NCBI GenBank assembly: GCA_015222165.1
Contig: JADFUS010000005.1
Coordinates: 1 to 44,460, forward strand
Source of the DNA: Bacteroidota bacterium
GTDB lineage: Bacteria > Bacteroidota > Bacteroidia > Bacteroidales > Rikenellaceae
Length of the DNA: 44,460 nt
Reading direction: 5' to 3'
Positions 1 through 6,907 of the stretch are shown here, in pieces. Each line of letters begins with the position of its first letter. The stretch's first letter is position 1. Below the pieces are notes generated by a model. That model had not been told where the DNA came from and made no database searches. It worked only from the letters and a program-made list of their open reading frames with translations. Made by a program: the position numbers and the translations under genes.

Positions 1-708
1 CGTCAGGATAAGGGTGATACACCATATAATTTACGTAATTGTGCTTATTTGGCTGAGTTTGATAAAGAGAAAATTGTTTTTCAAGAAATAGTTCAAGAAT
101 CAACTTTTTATTATGATATTAAAAAGTTTATTTGTGCTGATACGGCAAGGATTATTACTGGAAATAATTTAAAATATTTAATTTCGATATTTAATTCAAA
201 ATTATTTTTTTATGGAATGAAAACTTATTATTGTGGAGGAAAATTAGGTGAAAAAGGAATAAGAATGAAACATACATTTATGCAGAATTTTCCTATCGTC
301 GAATTATCTGATAAAAATCAAAAAGTATATATTGATATAGTTAATGAAATTTCGGAACTTAGTGAAACTTTAAAAATAAATAGAGATAGATTATATAGAC
401 GCCTGACAGATAATTTTGATAACATTAAAATTTCAAAGAAATTAGAATTGTTTGAAAGATTAGATTTTAAATTATTTGTTAAAGAGCTTAATAAGCAAAA
501 AATAAAGTTGTCTCTTATTCAGCAAGATGAATGGGAAGAGTATTTTAAGATAAATAGAGATAAGTGTATTAATTTAAAAATAGAGATATCTAAGTTAGAT
601 AATATTATGGATAAAATGATATATAAGTTATATAAACTTACATATGATGAAGTATTAATAATTGATAATGATTTTTCATTTTCAAAAATAGAATATGATA
701 AAATATAG
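1..708 (+). CDS. C-terminal part of an Eco57I/TaqI-like DNA methylase (restriction-modification), 5' end outside window
   Basis: The reading frame is open from base 1, so the apparent TTG start at 49 is not the real start; about 235 C-terminal residues are present. The visible part resembles the target-recognition (TaqI-like C-terminal specificity) region of Eco57I-type N6-adenine methylases or fused type IIG enzymes. It has the pattern VFQEIV, then ICADTARIITG, a segment NLKYLISIFNSKLFFYG, and GIRMKHTFMQNFPIVEL, after which comes a long charged helical region. In that family this segment contacts the DNA target; the catalytic NPPY motif would lie upstream, outside the window. Base composition is noticeably AT-rich compared with the following genes, which fits an accessory or transferred gene. 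A stand-alone type I specificity subunit is a less likely alternative. Confidence 0.7.
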   Translation, partial: RQDKGDTPYNLRNCAYLAEFDKEKIVFQEIVQESTFYYDIKKFICADTARIITGNNLKYLISIFNSKLFFYGMKTYYCGGKLGEKGIRMKHTFMQNFPIVELSDKNQKVYIDIVNEISELSETLKINRDRLYRRLTDNFDNIKISKKLELFERLDFKLFVKELNKQKIKLSLIQQDEWEEYFKINRDKCINLKIEISKLDNIMDKMIYKLYKLTYDEVLIIDNDFSFSKIEYDKI

Positions 709-732
709 TTTATTTTGAATAGCTAAAATTTT

Positions 733-769
733 AAAAGAGTTGAAACTTATAGTTTTAACTCTTTTTTTT
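733..769 (+). terminator. Intrinsic terminator after the methylase
   Basis: A 9-bp stem (AAAAGAGTT with AACTCTTTT) extended by AAACT/AGTTT is followed by a run of seven T on the plus strand. It lies 25 nt after the methylase stop codon. Confidence 0.75.
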
Positions 770-866
770 ATTACTCAGGTAAAATTGTAAATATAGTCCT
801 TAAGTGAAATTTTTATTTAGTAGAGAGTGTTGTTGTTGATATATAGAAATGTGGGAAAATGAAAAT

Positions 867-898
867 AAGGGTGCCACCTATGATTAGGTCGCACCCTT
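867..898 (-). terminator. Intrinsic terminator of the tRNA-Glu/rpsT transcript
   Basis: Perfect 8-bp arms AAGGGTGC (867-874) and GCACCCTT (891-898), with a further ACCT/AGGT pair inside. On the minus strand the hairpin is followed by a T-rich stretch. It lies 27 nt downstream of the rpsT stop codon. The 709-925 stretch holds only the two terminators. Confidence 0.75.
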
Positions 899-925
899 CA
901 ACCGAAGTTGAATATATTTTTTATA

Positions 926-1177
926 TTAAAGCGTGTTAACGTGTAGAGACATTTTGCTCTTCAAGTTGTTTGCTTTATTTTTATGTATGACATTATGTTT
1001 AGCCAACTTATCAAGCATTGCAGATACACGTGGTAATAGTGCCACAGCTGCGTCTTTTTCAGTTGTATTTCTCATAGCTTTAACAGCATTACGAGTTGTC
1101 TTATGGTAGTATTTGTTACGTAGTCTTTTAGTTTCAGCTTGACGTACTCTTTTCTTAGAAGATTTGTTGTTTGCCAT
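926..1177 (-). CDS. rpsT: 30S ribosomal protein S20
   Basis: The product is 83 residues, the normal length for bacterial S20, which binds the 5' domain of 16S rRNA early in small-subunit assembly. It starts [15 protein letters not shown] and is rich in Lys/Arg. The S20 pattern is clear: a basic first helix ([19 protein letters not shown]), a middle with regular Ala/Leu spacing, and the final [12 protein letters not shown] segment, equivalent to the usual KNKAARKKSRL. It lies 91 bp downstream of tRNA-Glu on the same strand with no terminator between them, so the tRNA and rpsT probably share one transcript from the promoter at 1390-1420. Confidence 0.95.
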   Translation of the reverse strand: MANNKSSKKRVRQAETKRLRNKYYHKTTRNAVKAMRNTTEKDAAVALLPRVSAMLDKLAKHNVIHKNKANNLKSKMSLHVNTL

Positions 1178-1268
1178 TATTATAAGAATAATTTGTCTGT
1201 AAAAAGGAAATTCCGAAAATCTATTTCGCTCTAGGCTTAATTTTCAGAACCTCTTTGATTTTATTGTG

Positions 1269-1340
1269 TAGTCCATACGAGAATCGAACTCGTGTTACAA
1301 GAATGAAAATCTTGCGTCCTAACCCCTAGACGAATGGACC
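1269..1340 (-). tRNA. tRNA-Glu (anticodon TTC)
   Basis: On the minus strand this 72-nt sequence folds as a cloverleaf. The acceptor arms are GGTCCAT and ATGGACT, with a terminal G-T pair and discriminator A. The D-arm region is TCGTCTAGGGGTTAGGACG. The anticodon stem CAAGA/TCTTG encloses loop TTTTCAT, giving anticodon TTC. The T arm is ACGAG-TTCGATT-CTCGT. The CCA end is not encoded. An ORF called across this locus is only a shadow. Confidence 0.96.
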
Positions 1341-1389
1341 ATTTTATGGTTTGTCTCAAAAGTGGTGTGTTTCTCTCTTTTTGACGTTG

Positions 1390-1420
1390 CAAAGATATAC
1401 AACATTTTTTATTATCCAAA
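1390..1420 (-). promoter_or_regulatory. Bacteroidetes-type promoter for tRNA-Glu/rpsT
   Basis: On the minus strand TTTG (1420-1417), a 19-nt gap and TATCTTTG (1397-1390) match the Bacteroidetes consensus exactly. The predicted transcription start is near 1384, about 44 nt before the tRNA. Confidence 0.8.
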
Positions 1421-1619
1421 ACTTTTCGACACTTTTTTTCAAAATAAATCAATTTTTTTTTCCAAAGCTGAAAATCCACTCCTTATTATAAAAAACATTA
1501 TTTTTAAAACTATTTGGTAATCAGTAAGATATAAAAAATATTTGCACTTAATATTTTTTTATATTTTTCAATTAAAAAAAACTTCGTAACTTGCGTGCTA
1601 TATATCACAAATAAGCAAA

Positions 1620-4079
1620 ATGAGAATTTCTTACAATTGGTTAAAAAAATATGTCGATACAGATATGTCGGCTGAAGAAATGGCGGTTGTCCTTACAGAT
1701 ATTGGTCTTGAGGTAGAAGCTGTCGAAATGGAAGAAACTATAAAAGGTGGTCTTGCAGGTGTCTTTGTTGGTCAAGTTATGACTTGCGTAAAACACCCAG
1801 ATGCCGATAAACTACATATTACAACTATAGAATGCGGAGGTGATCCTATTCAAATAGTCTGCGGTGCTCCAAACGTTAGAGAAGGTTTGAAGGTTATGGT
1901 CGCTACTGTTGGTTGTAAACTTTATCCAGAGCCTGAGAAGCCTTTTAAGATATCTAAAAGTAAAATCAGAGGGGTAGAGTCGTTTGGTATGTTATGTGCC
2001 GAAGATGAGCTTGGTTTCGGCGGATCGCATGAAGGAATTATGGAACTTCCTGAAAATGCTATAGTGGGAACTCCTGCTAAAGAGTTTTTAGGTGTTGAAG
2101 AGGAATATTTCTTTGAGATTGGTCTTACACCTAACCGTGTAGATGGTGCTTCTCATATGGGAGTAGCTCGTGACCTTGTTGCTTATCTTCGTTATAAAGG
2201 CAAAGATTGTTCTTTGAAACTTGCTGGAGTAACCGATTTTAAAGAGGGTGACGATACTAGAAAAACAGATGTTATAGTTGAAGCTACAGAGGCTTGTTCT
2301 CATTATATGGGTTTAACAATAACAGGTGCAGAGGTGAAACCTTCGGAAGAGTGGCTTAAAAAGGCCTTAATTTCTATAGGTATAAATCCTAAAAATAACG
2401 TTGTAGATATAACAAACTTTATACTTCATGAATTGGGACAACCTCTTCATGCATTTGATGCAGATGTAATCTCTGGAGGTAAAGTTGTTGTTAGAAAAGC
2501 TCTTGAAGGAGAGAAATTAACAACTCTTGACGATGTAGAAAGAAAACTTTGTACAGAAGATTTAGTAATTTGTGACGACCAAAAACCTATGTGCCTTGCA
2601 GGTGTTATGGGTGGTAAAAATAGTGGAGTAACAGAAAAAACAACTTCTATTTTTATTGAGAGTGCATATTTTAATTCTGTTTCTATTCGTAAGAGTGCTA
2701 AACGTCAAGGTTTAAATACCGATGCTTCGTTTAGATATGAAAGAGGTACAGATCCTAATATTCTTGATTATGCTTTGCGTCGTGCTTCGTTGCTTATATG
2801 TAAAATGACGGGTGGTAAAGTATCTTCAAAAATTATTGATATAGAAAATAGTAAAGTTTCTCCTTTTGCTGTAGAGCTATCTATAGAAAAAACGGAACGA
2901 TTGATAGGAAAAAATTTGGGCGTTGACACAATAAAATCTATTATAAAAGCATTAGACATAGAGATTATTGCTGAGAATGATGGAGTTTTAAGTCTTCTTG
3001 TTCCTCCATATAGAGTTGATGTTCAACGTGATGTTGATGTTATTGAGGATATTCTTCGTATATATGGTTATAATAACATAGAAGTTCCTGAATCCGTAAA
3101 ATCTACGCTTGCCTATGCTCCAAGTCCAGACAGAGATAATATCCAAAATACTTTGGCTAACTTTTTGTCTTCAAATGGGCTTAACGAGATAATGAGTAAC
3201 TCTTTAACTAAGGTTTCTTATTATGAAGGTCTTGAAGAGTTTCCAGAAGAGCGTTGTGTGAAGATTCTTAATCCTTTGAGTAATGACTTGAATGTTATGC
3301 GTCAAACGTTGATGTTTAATGCTCTTGAAGCTGTAATTTTAAATACCAATCGTAAGAATGGTGACCTTAAAATATATGAATTCGGAAATACATATAATGT
3401 AAATCCTAAATTGCGTGAAGAGGGTGCTGGAGCTAAGGCTTATTATGAAGTTGCTCATCTTTCTATCGCTGTTACGGGTGCTGAGAATAGTGGTTCTTGG
3501 AACGCTAAATATGCTGGAAGTTCTTTCTATACATTAAAAAATATATGCGACAAAATGTTGCGTCGTTTTGGTTTAAATATTAACGAGGCAATATATAGTA
3601 GTTGTGAAAGTGAGCTTTATAGCAGTGCTGTAACATTGAAATTAAGAGGTAAAAGTCTTATTACTTTGGGTGCTGTATCAAAAACCATTCGTAAAAAATT
3701 CGATATTAAAGCTGAGGTTTATTATGCTGATTTGAATTTCGATGTTTTTGTTGAGATGATAAAGAATAACGGTGTGACAGTTAAAGAAATTTCAAAATTC
3801 CCAGAAGTTAGTAGAGATCTTTCTCTATTGATAGATAAAAGTGTTACTTTCTCTCAATTAAGGAGTGTTGCTTTTAAAACGGAAAAGAAACTTTTGAAGA
3901 ATGTTACATTATTTGATGTTTACGAGGGTGATAAATTACCAGAGGGTAAGAAGTCTTATGCTTTGAATTTTATCCTTGAAGATGTAACAAAAACGCTTAC
4001 AGATAAAGTTATAGATGCAACTATGGGTAAGTTTATCCATCAGTTGGAAAAAAATGCTAATGCCGAAGTGCGAAAATAA
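1620..4079 (+). CDS. pheT: Phenylalanine--tRNA ligase beta subunit
   Basis: The beta chain of the alpha2-beta2 synthetase that charges tRNA-Phe in the cytoplasm; 819 residues, the usual long bacterial form. It begins MRISYNWLKKYVD, as is standard for PheT. An EMAP/Trbp111-like tRNA-binding domain follows (about residues 40-155, with CGAPNVREG and KSKIRGVESFGMLCAEDELG). Next come the B3/B4 editing region, the B5 domain (about 405-475, including IYGYNNIEV), a catalytic-like core (RFEYRG-type segment DASFRYERGTDP) and a C-terminal anticodon-binding FDX-ACB domain (about 725-818, FPEVSRDLSLLID). The alpha gene pheS is not nearby. The 1341-1619 gap upstream holds the tRNA-Glu promoter on the other strand; only a weak TTTG (1541) is seen for pheT itself. 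Confidence 0.97.
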   Translation: MRISYNWLKKYVDTDMSAEEMAVVLTDIGLEVEAVEMEETIKGGLAGVFVGQVMTCVKHPDADKLHITTIECGGDPIQIVCGAPNVREGLKVMVATVGCKLYPEPEKPFKISKSKIRGVESFGMLCAEDELGFGGSHEGIMELPENAIVGTPAKEFLGVEEEYFFEIGLTPNRVDGASHMGVARDLVAYLRYKGKDCSLKLAGVTDFKEGDDTRKTDVIVEATEACSHYMGLTITGAEVKPSEEWLKKALISIGINPKNNVVDITNFILHELGQPLHAFDADVISGGKVVVRKALEGEKLTTLDDVERKLCTEDLVICDDQKPMCLAGVMGGKNSGVTEKTTSIFIESAYFNSVSIRKSAKRQGLNTDASFRYERGTDPNILDYALRRASLLICKMTGGKVSSKIIDIENSKVSPFAVELSIEKTERLIGKNLGVDTIKSIIKALDIEIIAENDGVLSLLVPPYRVDVQRDVDVIEDILRIYGYNNIEVPESVKSTLAYAPSPDRDNIQNTLANFLSSNGLNEIMSNSLTKVSYYEGLEEFPEERCVKILNPLSNDLNVMRQTLMFNALEAVILNTNRKNGDLKIYEFGNTYNVNPKLREEGAGAKAYYEVAHLSIAVTGAENSGSWNAKYAGSSFYTLKNICDKMLRRFGLNINEAIYSSCESELYSSAVTLKLRGKSLITLGAVSKTIRKKFDIKAEVYYADLNFDVFVEMIKNNGVTVKEISKFPEVSRDLSLLIDKSVTFSQLRSVAFKTEKKLLKNVTLFDVYEGDKLPEGKKSYALNFILEDVTKTLTDKVIDATMGKFIHQLEKNANAEVRK

Positions 4080-4097
4080 GATAACATTTTAAAGTAG

Positions 4098-5405
4098 ATG
4101 AAAAAATTACTATACGTATTGTTGCTAAGTTTATTTATTTCTTCTTGTAAAAAAGACGAAGAGAAAAACTATTTTAGCATAGAAACAAATAAAGTGACTG
4201 TTGATGCTGATGATTTGACTCGTAAAATATGGGTTAAGAATAGTGAAAACTGGACTCTTGATGTTGATGATAGCGCTAAAGAGTGGTTGTCGTTTGAAAA
4301 AATTATGACTTCTGGTGTTGATACATTAGTGATGAAGTTTAAAAATAATGATGTTGTCAAAGACCGTAGTACAATGGCTATGTTAAGGGATACCGATAAT
4401 GATAAAGAGTTTGATATAGATGTTACTCAAAATGGATCTCCTAAGTTATTTTATATTTCTCCAGAGGATATTTTTTTAGAAGCTGGAAAAACGGAAGAGA
4501 AAGTTTTTCTTATGAATAATTCTGATGAGTATAAGGTTGATCATCTGCCTATTTGGGTGAAGAATTTTGAGGTTTCTGATGAAGCAGTAGATTTTAAATA
4601 TGATGTTACTTTGACTTTAGAGCCTAATACGTCATTAAATTTTAGAAAAGATTCGATAGTCTTAATTTCAAAATGGAATGTTCTTGATGCCGAAAATCGT
4701 TATAAATTAGATATAGTTCAGTTGGGTGTAGGTTCTTTAGAAGCTGAAAAAGAGACGCTGAAAACAATATATCAAAATCTTAATGGTGCTTCGTGGAAAG
4801 AGGAGTGTCGTTGGGATTTGACTAAAGATATTTCTACTTGGAAAGGCGTTAGTATAGAAAAGATTAGTAGTGGTGTAGGTGAAAGGGTTGTAGCTCTTCA
4901 ACTTACAGATGTTGGTATTGATGGTGAGTTTCCTTCGGAAATAATAAATTTACCTTATTTAAAATCGTTGTGGCTTGATAATAATAAGTCTATGACGGGA
5001 AGTATTACTACAGATATAGGTAAATTATCGCTTTTAGAAAGTGTTAGACTTGGCGATACATCTATTTCGGGAGCTATACCAGAGAGTATCTCATTATTAA
5101 CAAATATTACTCAATTTTCGCTTTGTAATACAGGGGAAAACGGTGTTTCGGGAAATATTATTGGTGGTATTGGAAATATGACTAATCTTGTATATCTTGA
5201 TTTATCGAATAATGCTTTTGGAGGGGAGCTTCCAGAGAGTATAGGTCTTTTGTCAAAGATATTAACTTTAAATGTTAGTAAGAATAAACTTACAGGAGAA
5301 ATTCCTGCTTCATATAAAGAAAATTATTCTTGGGGTTATTGGGAAATTGAAAAGAATGTGTGTCCTCAACGAGAGGGTTTCGGTTTCACTAATTGTACAA
5401 AATAA
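4098..5405 (+). CDS. Lipoprotein with BACON-like domains and leucine-rich repeats
   Basis: The 435-residue protein has a lipoprotein signal peptide with lipobox ISSC (Cys17) and KKDEE after it, compatible with surface export in Bacteroidetes. Residues about 25-112 and 115-210 look like two BACON/Ig-like beta domains; for example the first has NWTLDVDD, WLSFEKI, and the ending FDIDVTQNG. The last half, about 225-415, is plant-type leucine-rich repeats with IPESISLLTNITQFSL, LVYLDLSNNAFGGELPESIG and LTLNVSKNKLTGEIP. Such repeats usually bind proteins or glycans; the ligand cannot be inferred. It begins 18 bp after pheT with no promoter seen and ends in a strong terminator, so it probably rides on pheT transcription. 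Confidence 0.8.
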   Translation: MKKLLYVLLLSLFISSCKKDEEKNYFSIETNKVTVDADDLTRKIWVKNSENWTLDVDDSAKEWLSFEKIMTSGVDTLVMKFKNNDVVKDRSTMAMLRDTDNDKEFDIDVTQNGSPKLFYISPEDIFLEAGKTEEKVFLMNNSDEYKVDHLPIWVKNFEVSDEAVDFKYDVTLTLEPNTSLNFRKDSIVLISKWNVLDAENRYKLDIVQLGVGSLEAEKETLKTIYQNLNGASWKEECRWDLTKDISTWKGVSIEKISSGVGERVVALQLTDVGIDGEFPSEIINLPYLKSLWLDNNKSMTGSITTDIGKLSLLESVRLGDTSISGAIPESISLLTNITQFSLCNTGENGVSGNIIGGIGNMTNLVYLDLSNNAFGGELPESIGLLSKILTLNVSKNKLTGEIPASYKENYSWGYWEIEKNVCPQREGFGFTNCTK

Positions 5406-5426
5406 GAACTACTTTTTAAATAATAT

Positions 5427-5466
5427 AAAACTACTGTTAAAATAATATTTAACAGTAGTTTTTTTA
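5427..5466. terminator. Bidirectional terminator between LRR lipoprotein and asnA
   Basis: Perfect 15-bp arms, 5427-5441 and 5448-5462, with a 6-nt loop and T-runs readable from both strands. It serves two convergent genes. Confidence 0.85.
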
Positions 5467-5492
5467 TGAATAAGAGTCTGGTTTTTTAAGTG

Positions 5493-6533
5493 TTAGGCGA
5501 GTTCTATACCGTATCGCATACACTCTCTACGCATCTCAACTGGCCATACACAGCTTTGTATTTCGCCAATGTGAGCTTTGCGGAGTAATAGCATACATAA
5601 TCTAGATTGACCTATTCCTCCCCCTATTGTGAGCGGAAGTTTTCCTCTAAGAAGCATATCATGGAAATATAATTTTTCCTTATATTCTTCGTTTCTCTCC
5701 TTGAGTTGTCTTTTTAAAGAATTTTCATCAACACGTATTCCCATAGATGATATTTCAAAAGATTGTTTTAGAATAGGGTTCCATAACAATAAATCACCGT
5801 TAAGACCATTATATCCCTCTTCGTTTTTAGATATCCAATCGTCATAATCTGCCGAGCGGTTGTCGTGGATTTCTCCATTGCTTAGTTTTCCGCCTATGCC
5901 AATTATGAAAACTGCTTTTTTCTCTTTTGTTATAAGTTCTTCACGCTCTTTGGCTTTTTTATCAGGGTATAGTTGAAGAAGTTCCTCGGAGTGAATAAAG
6001 AAAATATCGTCTGGGAAAATAGGTTCTATTTTTGGAAATTCTATGTATAAACTATTTTCTGTGACTTTTATAGCTTCGTATATGCGTTTGACAATCTTTT
6101 TTAGGAAGCATACACTTCTTTGTTCTGGGTAGATAATTCTTTCCCAGTCCCATTGATCAACATATATAGAGTGTATATTATCCAACTCTTCGTCAGGTCT
6201 TAAAGCATTCATATCTGTATATATTCCTCTGCCGACCTTCTCCTTTAGCTCATAAAGTTTTAATCTTTTCCATTTTGCAAGAGAGTGAACAACTTCAGCG
6301 GTCATCTCATTCATATCCTTTATAGGAAATTTTACAGGACGTTCTGTGCCGTTTAAATCGTCATTAAGACCTGTGCCAGACATCACAACGATAGGTGCTG
6401 TGACACGTAAAAGAGATAGTTGTGCAGATAAGTTTGCTTGAAACATATCCTTAACTAGTTTTATGGCTTTTTCAGTATTTCCCTGAGTGCCTAAAACGTT
6501 GTGATAATCTTTGGGTTTGATTAGTTTTGCCAT
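5493..6533 (-). CDS. asnA: Aspartate--ammonia ligase (ammonia-dependent asparagine synthetase)
   Basis: AsnA makes asparagine from aspartate, ATP and ammonia in the cytoplasm. The 346 residues match the family length (about 330-345). Recognisable AsnA segments are QLSLLRVTAPIVVMSGTGLNDDLNGTERPV near the N-terminus (residues about 37-66), VHSLAKWKRLKL, IYVDQWDWERII, and near the end LPLTIGGGIGQSRLCMLLL, which is the class II synthetase-like ATP-site motif with its Gly run and Arg. The ATG start is supported by the conserved beginning MAKLIKPKDYH. It is preceded by an apparent transcription attenuator with an Asn-rich leader peptide (see 6565-6701), so expression probably rises when charged tRNA-Asn falls. 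Confidence 0.96.
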   Translation of the reverse strand: MAKLIKPKDYHNVLGTQGNTEKAIKLVKDMFQANLSAQLSLLRVTAPIVVMSGTGLNDDLNGTERPVKFPIKDMNEMTAEVVHSLAKWKRLKLYELKEKVGRGIYTDMNALRPDEELDNIHSIYVDQWDWERIIYPEQRSVCFLKKIVKRIYEAIKVTENSLYIEFPKIEPIFPDDIFFIHSEELLQLYPDKKAKEREELITKEKKAVFIIGIGGKLSNGEIHDNRSADYDDWISKNEEGYNGLNGDLLLWNPILKQSFEISSMGIRVDENSLKRQLKERNEEYKEKLYFHDMLLRGKLPLTIGGGIGQSRLCMLLLRKAHIGEIQSCVWPVEMRRECMRYGIELA

Positions 6534-6564
6534 GATCTTTAAAGTTTATGGATTTATAGAACAC

Positions 6565-6598
6565 AAAAAAAAGCCCACCTCATTGTTGAGGTGGGCTT
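6565..6598 (-). terminator. Attenuator (intrinsic terminator) in the asnA leader
   Basis: On the minus strand AAGCCCACCTCA, loop ACAA, then TGAGGTGGGCTT form a perfect 12-bp GC-rich stem followed by a T-run (eight T). It sits between the leader ORF stop (6615) and the asnA start (6533), so it ends transcription before asnA unless prevented from folding. Its position inside the 5' leader, not behind a gene, marks it as an attenuator. Confidence 0.85.
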
Positions 6599-6643
6599 CA
6601 CTGTATATATTATTTTATTTACAATCTAAGCACGCCTCAACAA
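6583..6643 (-). promoter_or_regulatory. Antiterminator pairing of the asnA attenuator
   Basis: The RNA of 6643-6628 (TTGTTGAGG, CGT, GCTT) can pair with 6598-6583 (AAGC, CCA, CCTCAACAA): 9 bp plus 4 bp across a 3x3 internal loop. The target includes the whole 5' arm and loop of the terminator, so the two folds exclude each other. The first strand lies inside the last third of the leader ORF. A ribosome reaching the stop codon would mask it; one stalled at the Asn codons would leave it free. Confidence 0.8.
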
Positions 6644-6701
6644 ACCCACAATTATTATTATGAGAATAATTAAAATTATTATTGTTAAGGACTAAAACCA
6701 T
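6615..6701 (-). CDS. Asn-rich leader peptide of the asnA attenuator
   Basis: A 28-codon ORF (ATG at 6701-6699, TAA at 6617-6615) encodes a peptide with 8 Asn. Four are consecutive at residues 6-9, one is at 11 and three are consecutive at 15-17; it ends CGFVEACLDCK. Such density of the amino acid made by the downstream gene is the hallmark of ribosome-mediated attenuation, as known for trp, his, thr and leu operons. The peptide itself is probably without function. No clear Shine-Dalgarno sequence is seen, as is usual in this phylum. The ORF is too short for standard gene calling. Function is inferred from codon content and RNA geometry. Confidence 0.8.
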   Translation of the reverse strand: MVLVLNNNNFNYSHNNNCGFVEACLDCK

Positions 6702-6728
6702 GTTGTAATTTTATTTTGCATAAAAAAT

Positions 6729-6822
6729 GGGTAAGCTACTCATATCGCACCGCTCAACCACTTACCCTTGCTATCTTCCGATCCTGGGGGTTCAGCAGGA
6801 GCTGGTCGTATAAGACTTACCC
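6729..6822 (-). ncRNA. ffs: Signal recognition particle RNA (4.5S-like, bacterial small SRP RNA)
   Basis: On the minus strand the RNA starts GGGTAAGTC and ends CTTACCC, closing a long hairpin. Its tip has the conserved SRP domain IV: CCAGG, ATC, GGAA tetraloop (6779-6776), GAT, AGCAAGG. This is the symmetric AGG/AGCA internal loop that binds Ffh, as in E. coli 4.5S RNA. The closing stem is followed by ATTTTTT, so the molecule ends in its own weak terminator. The RNA guides Ffh-bound ribosomes to the membrane. An exact Bacteroidetes promoter lies 5 nt upstream. The end points are inferred from pairing and may be off by a few nucleotides. Confidence 0.9.
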
Positions 6823-6826
6823 ACCA

Positions 6827-6857
6827 CAAAGATAGATAAAAAATTGAGTTATACAAA
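6827..6857 (-). promoter_or_regulatory. Promoter of the SRP RNA gene
   Basis: On the minus strand TTTG (6857-6854), 19-nt gap and TATCTTTG (6834-6827) match the Bacteroidetes consensus. The predicted start falls at about 6822, exactly at the first base of the SRP RNA stem. Confidence 0.85.
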
Positions 6858-6874
6858 AAAAAAGCATATATTTG
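6843..6874 (+). promoter_or_regulatory. Promoter of mltG, overlapping the SRP RNA promoter
   Basis: ATTG (6843-6846), a 20-nt gap and TATATTTG (6867-6874) on the plus strand. The -33 side interlocks with the divergent SRP RNA promoter. Predicted start near 6880. Confidence 0.65.
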
Positions 6875-6907
6875 CATTATAATTTTTACTCACTTAATAC
6901 TAAGACA

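Noticed and set aside
1261-1479. 72-codon ORF on the minus strand
   Set aside because: It covers tRNA-Glu and its promoter region; a shadow, not a gene.
1541-1567. Promoter for pheT (TTTG at 1541)
   Set aside because: No -7 box with suitable spacing; only AT-rich sequence.
6872-6907. TTG start for mltG at 6872
   Set aside because: It overlaps the predicted -7 promoter box, so it would lie upstream of the transcript.
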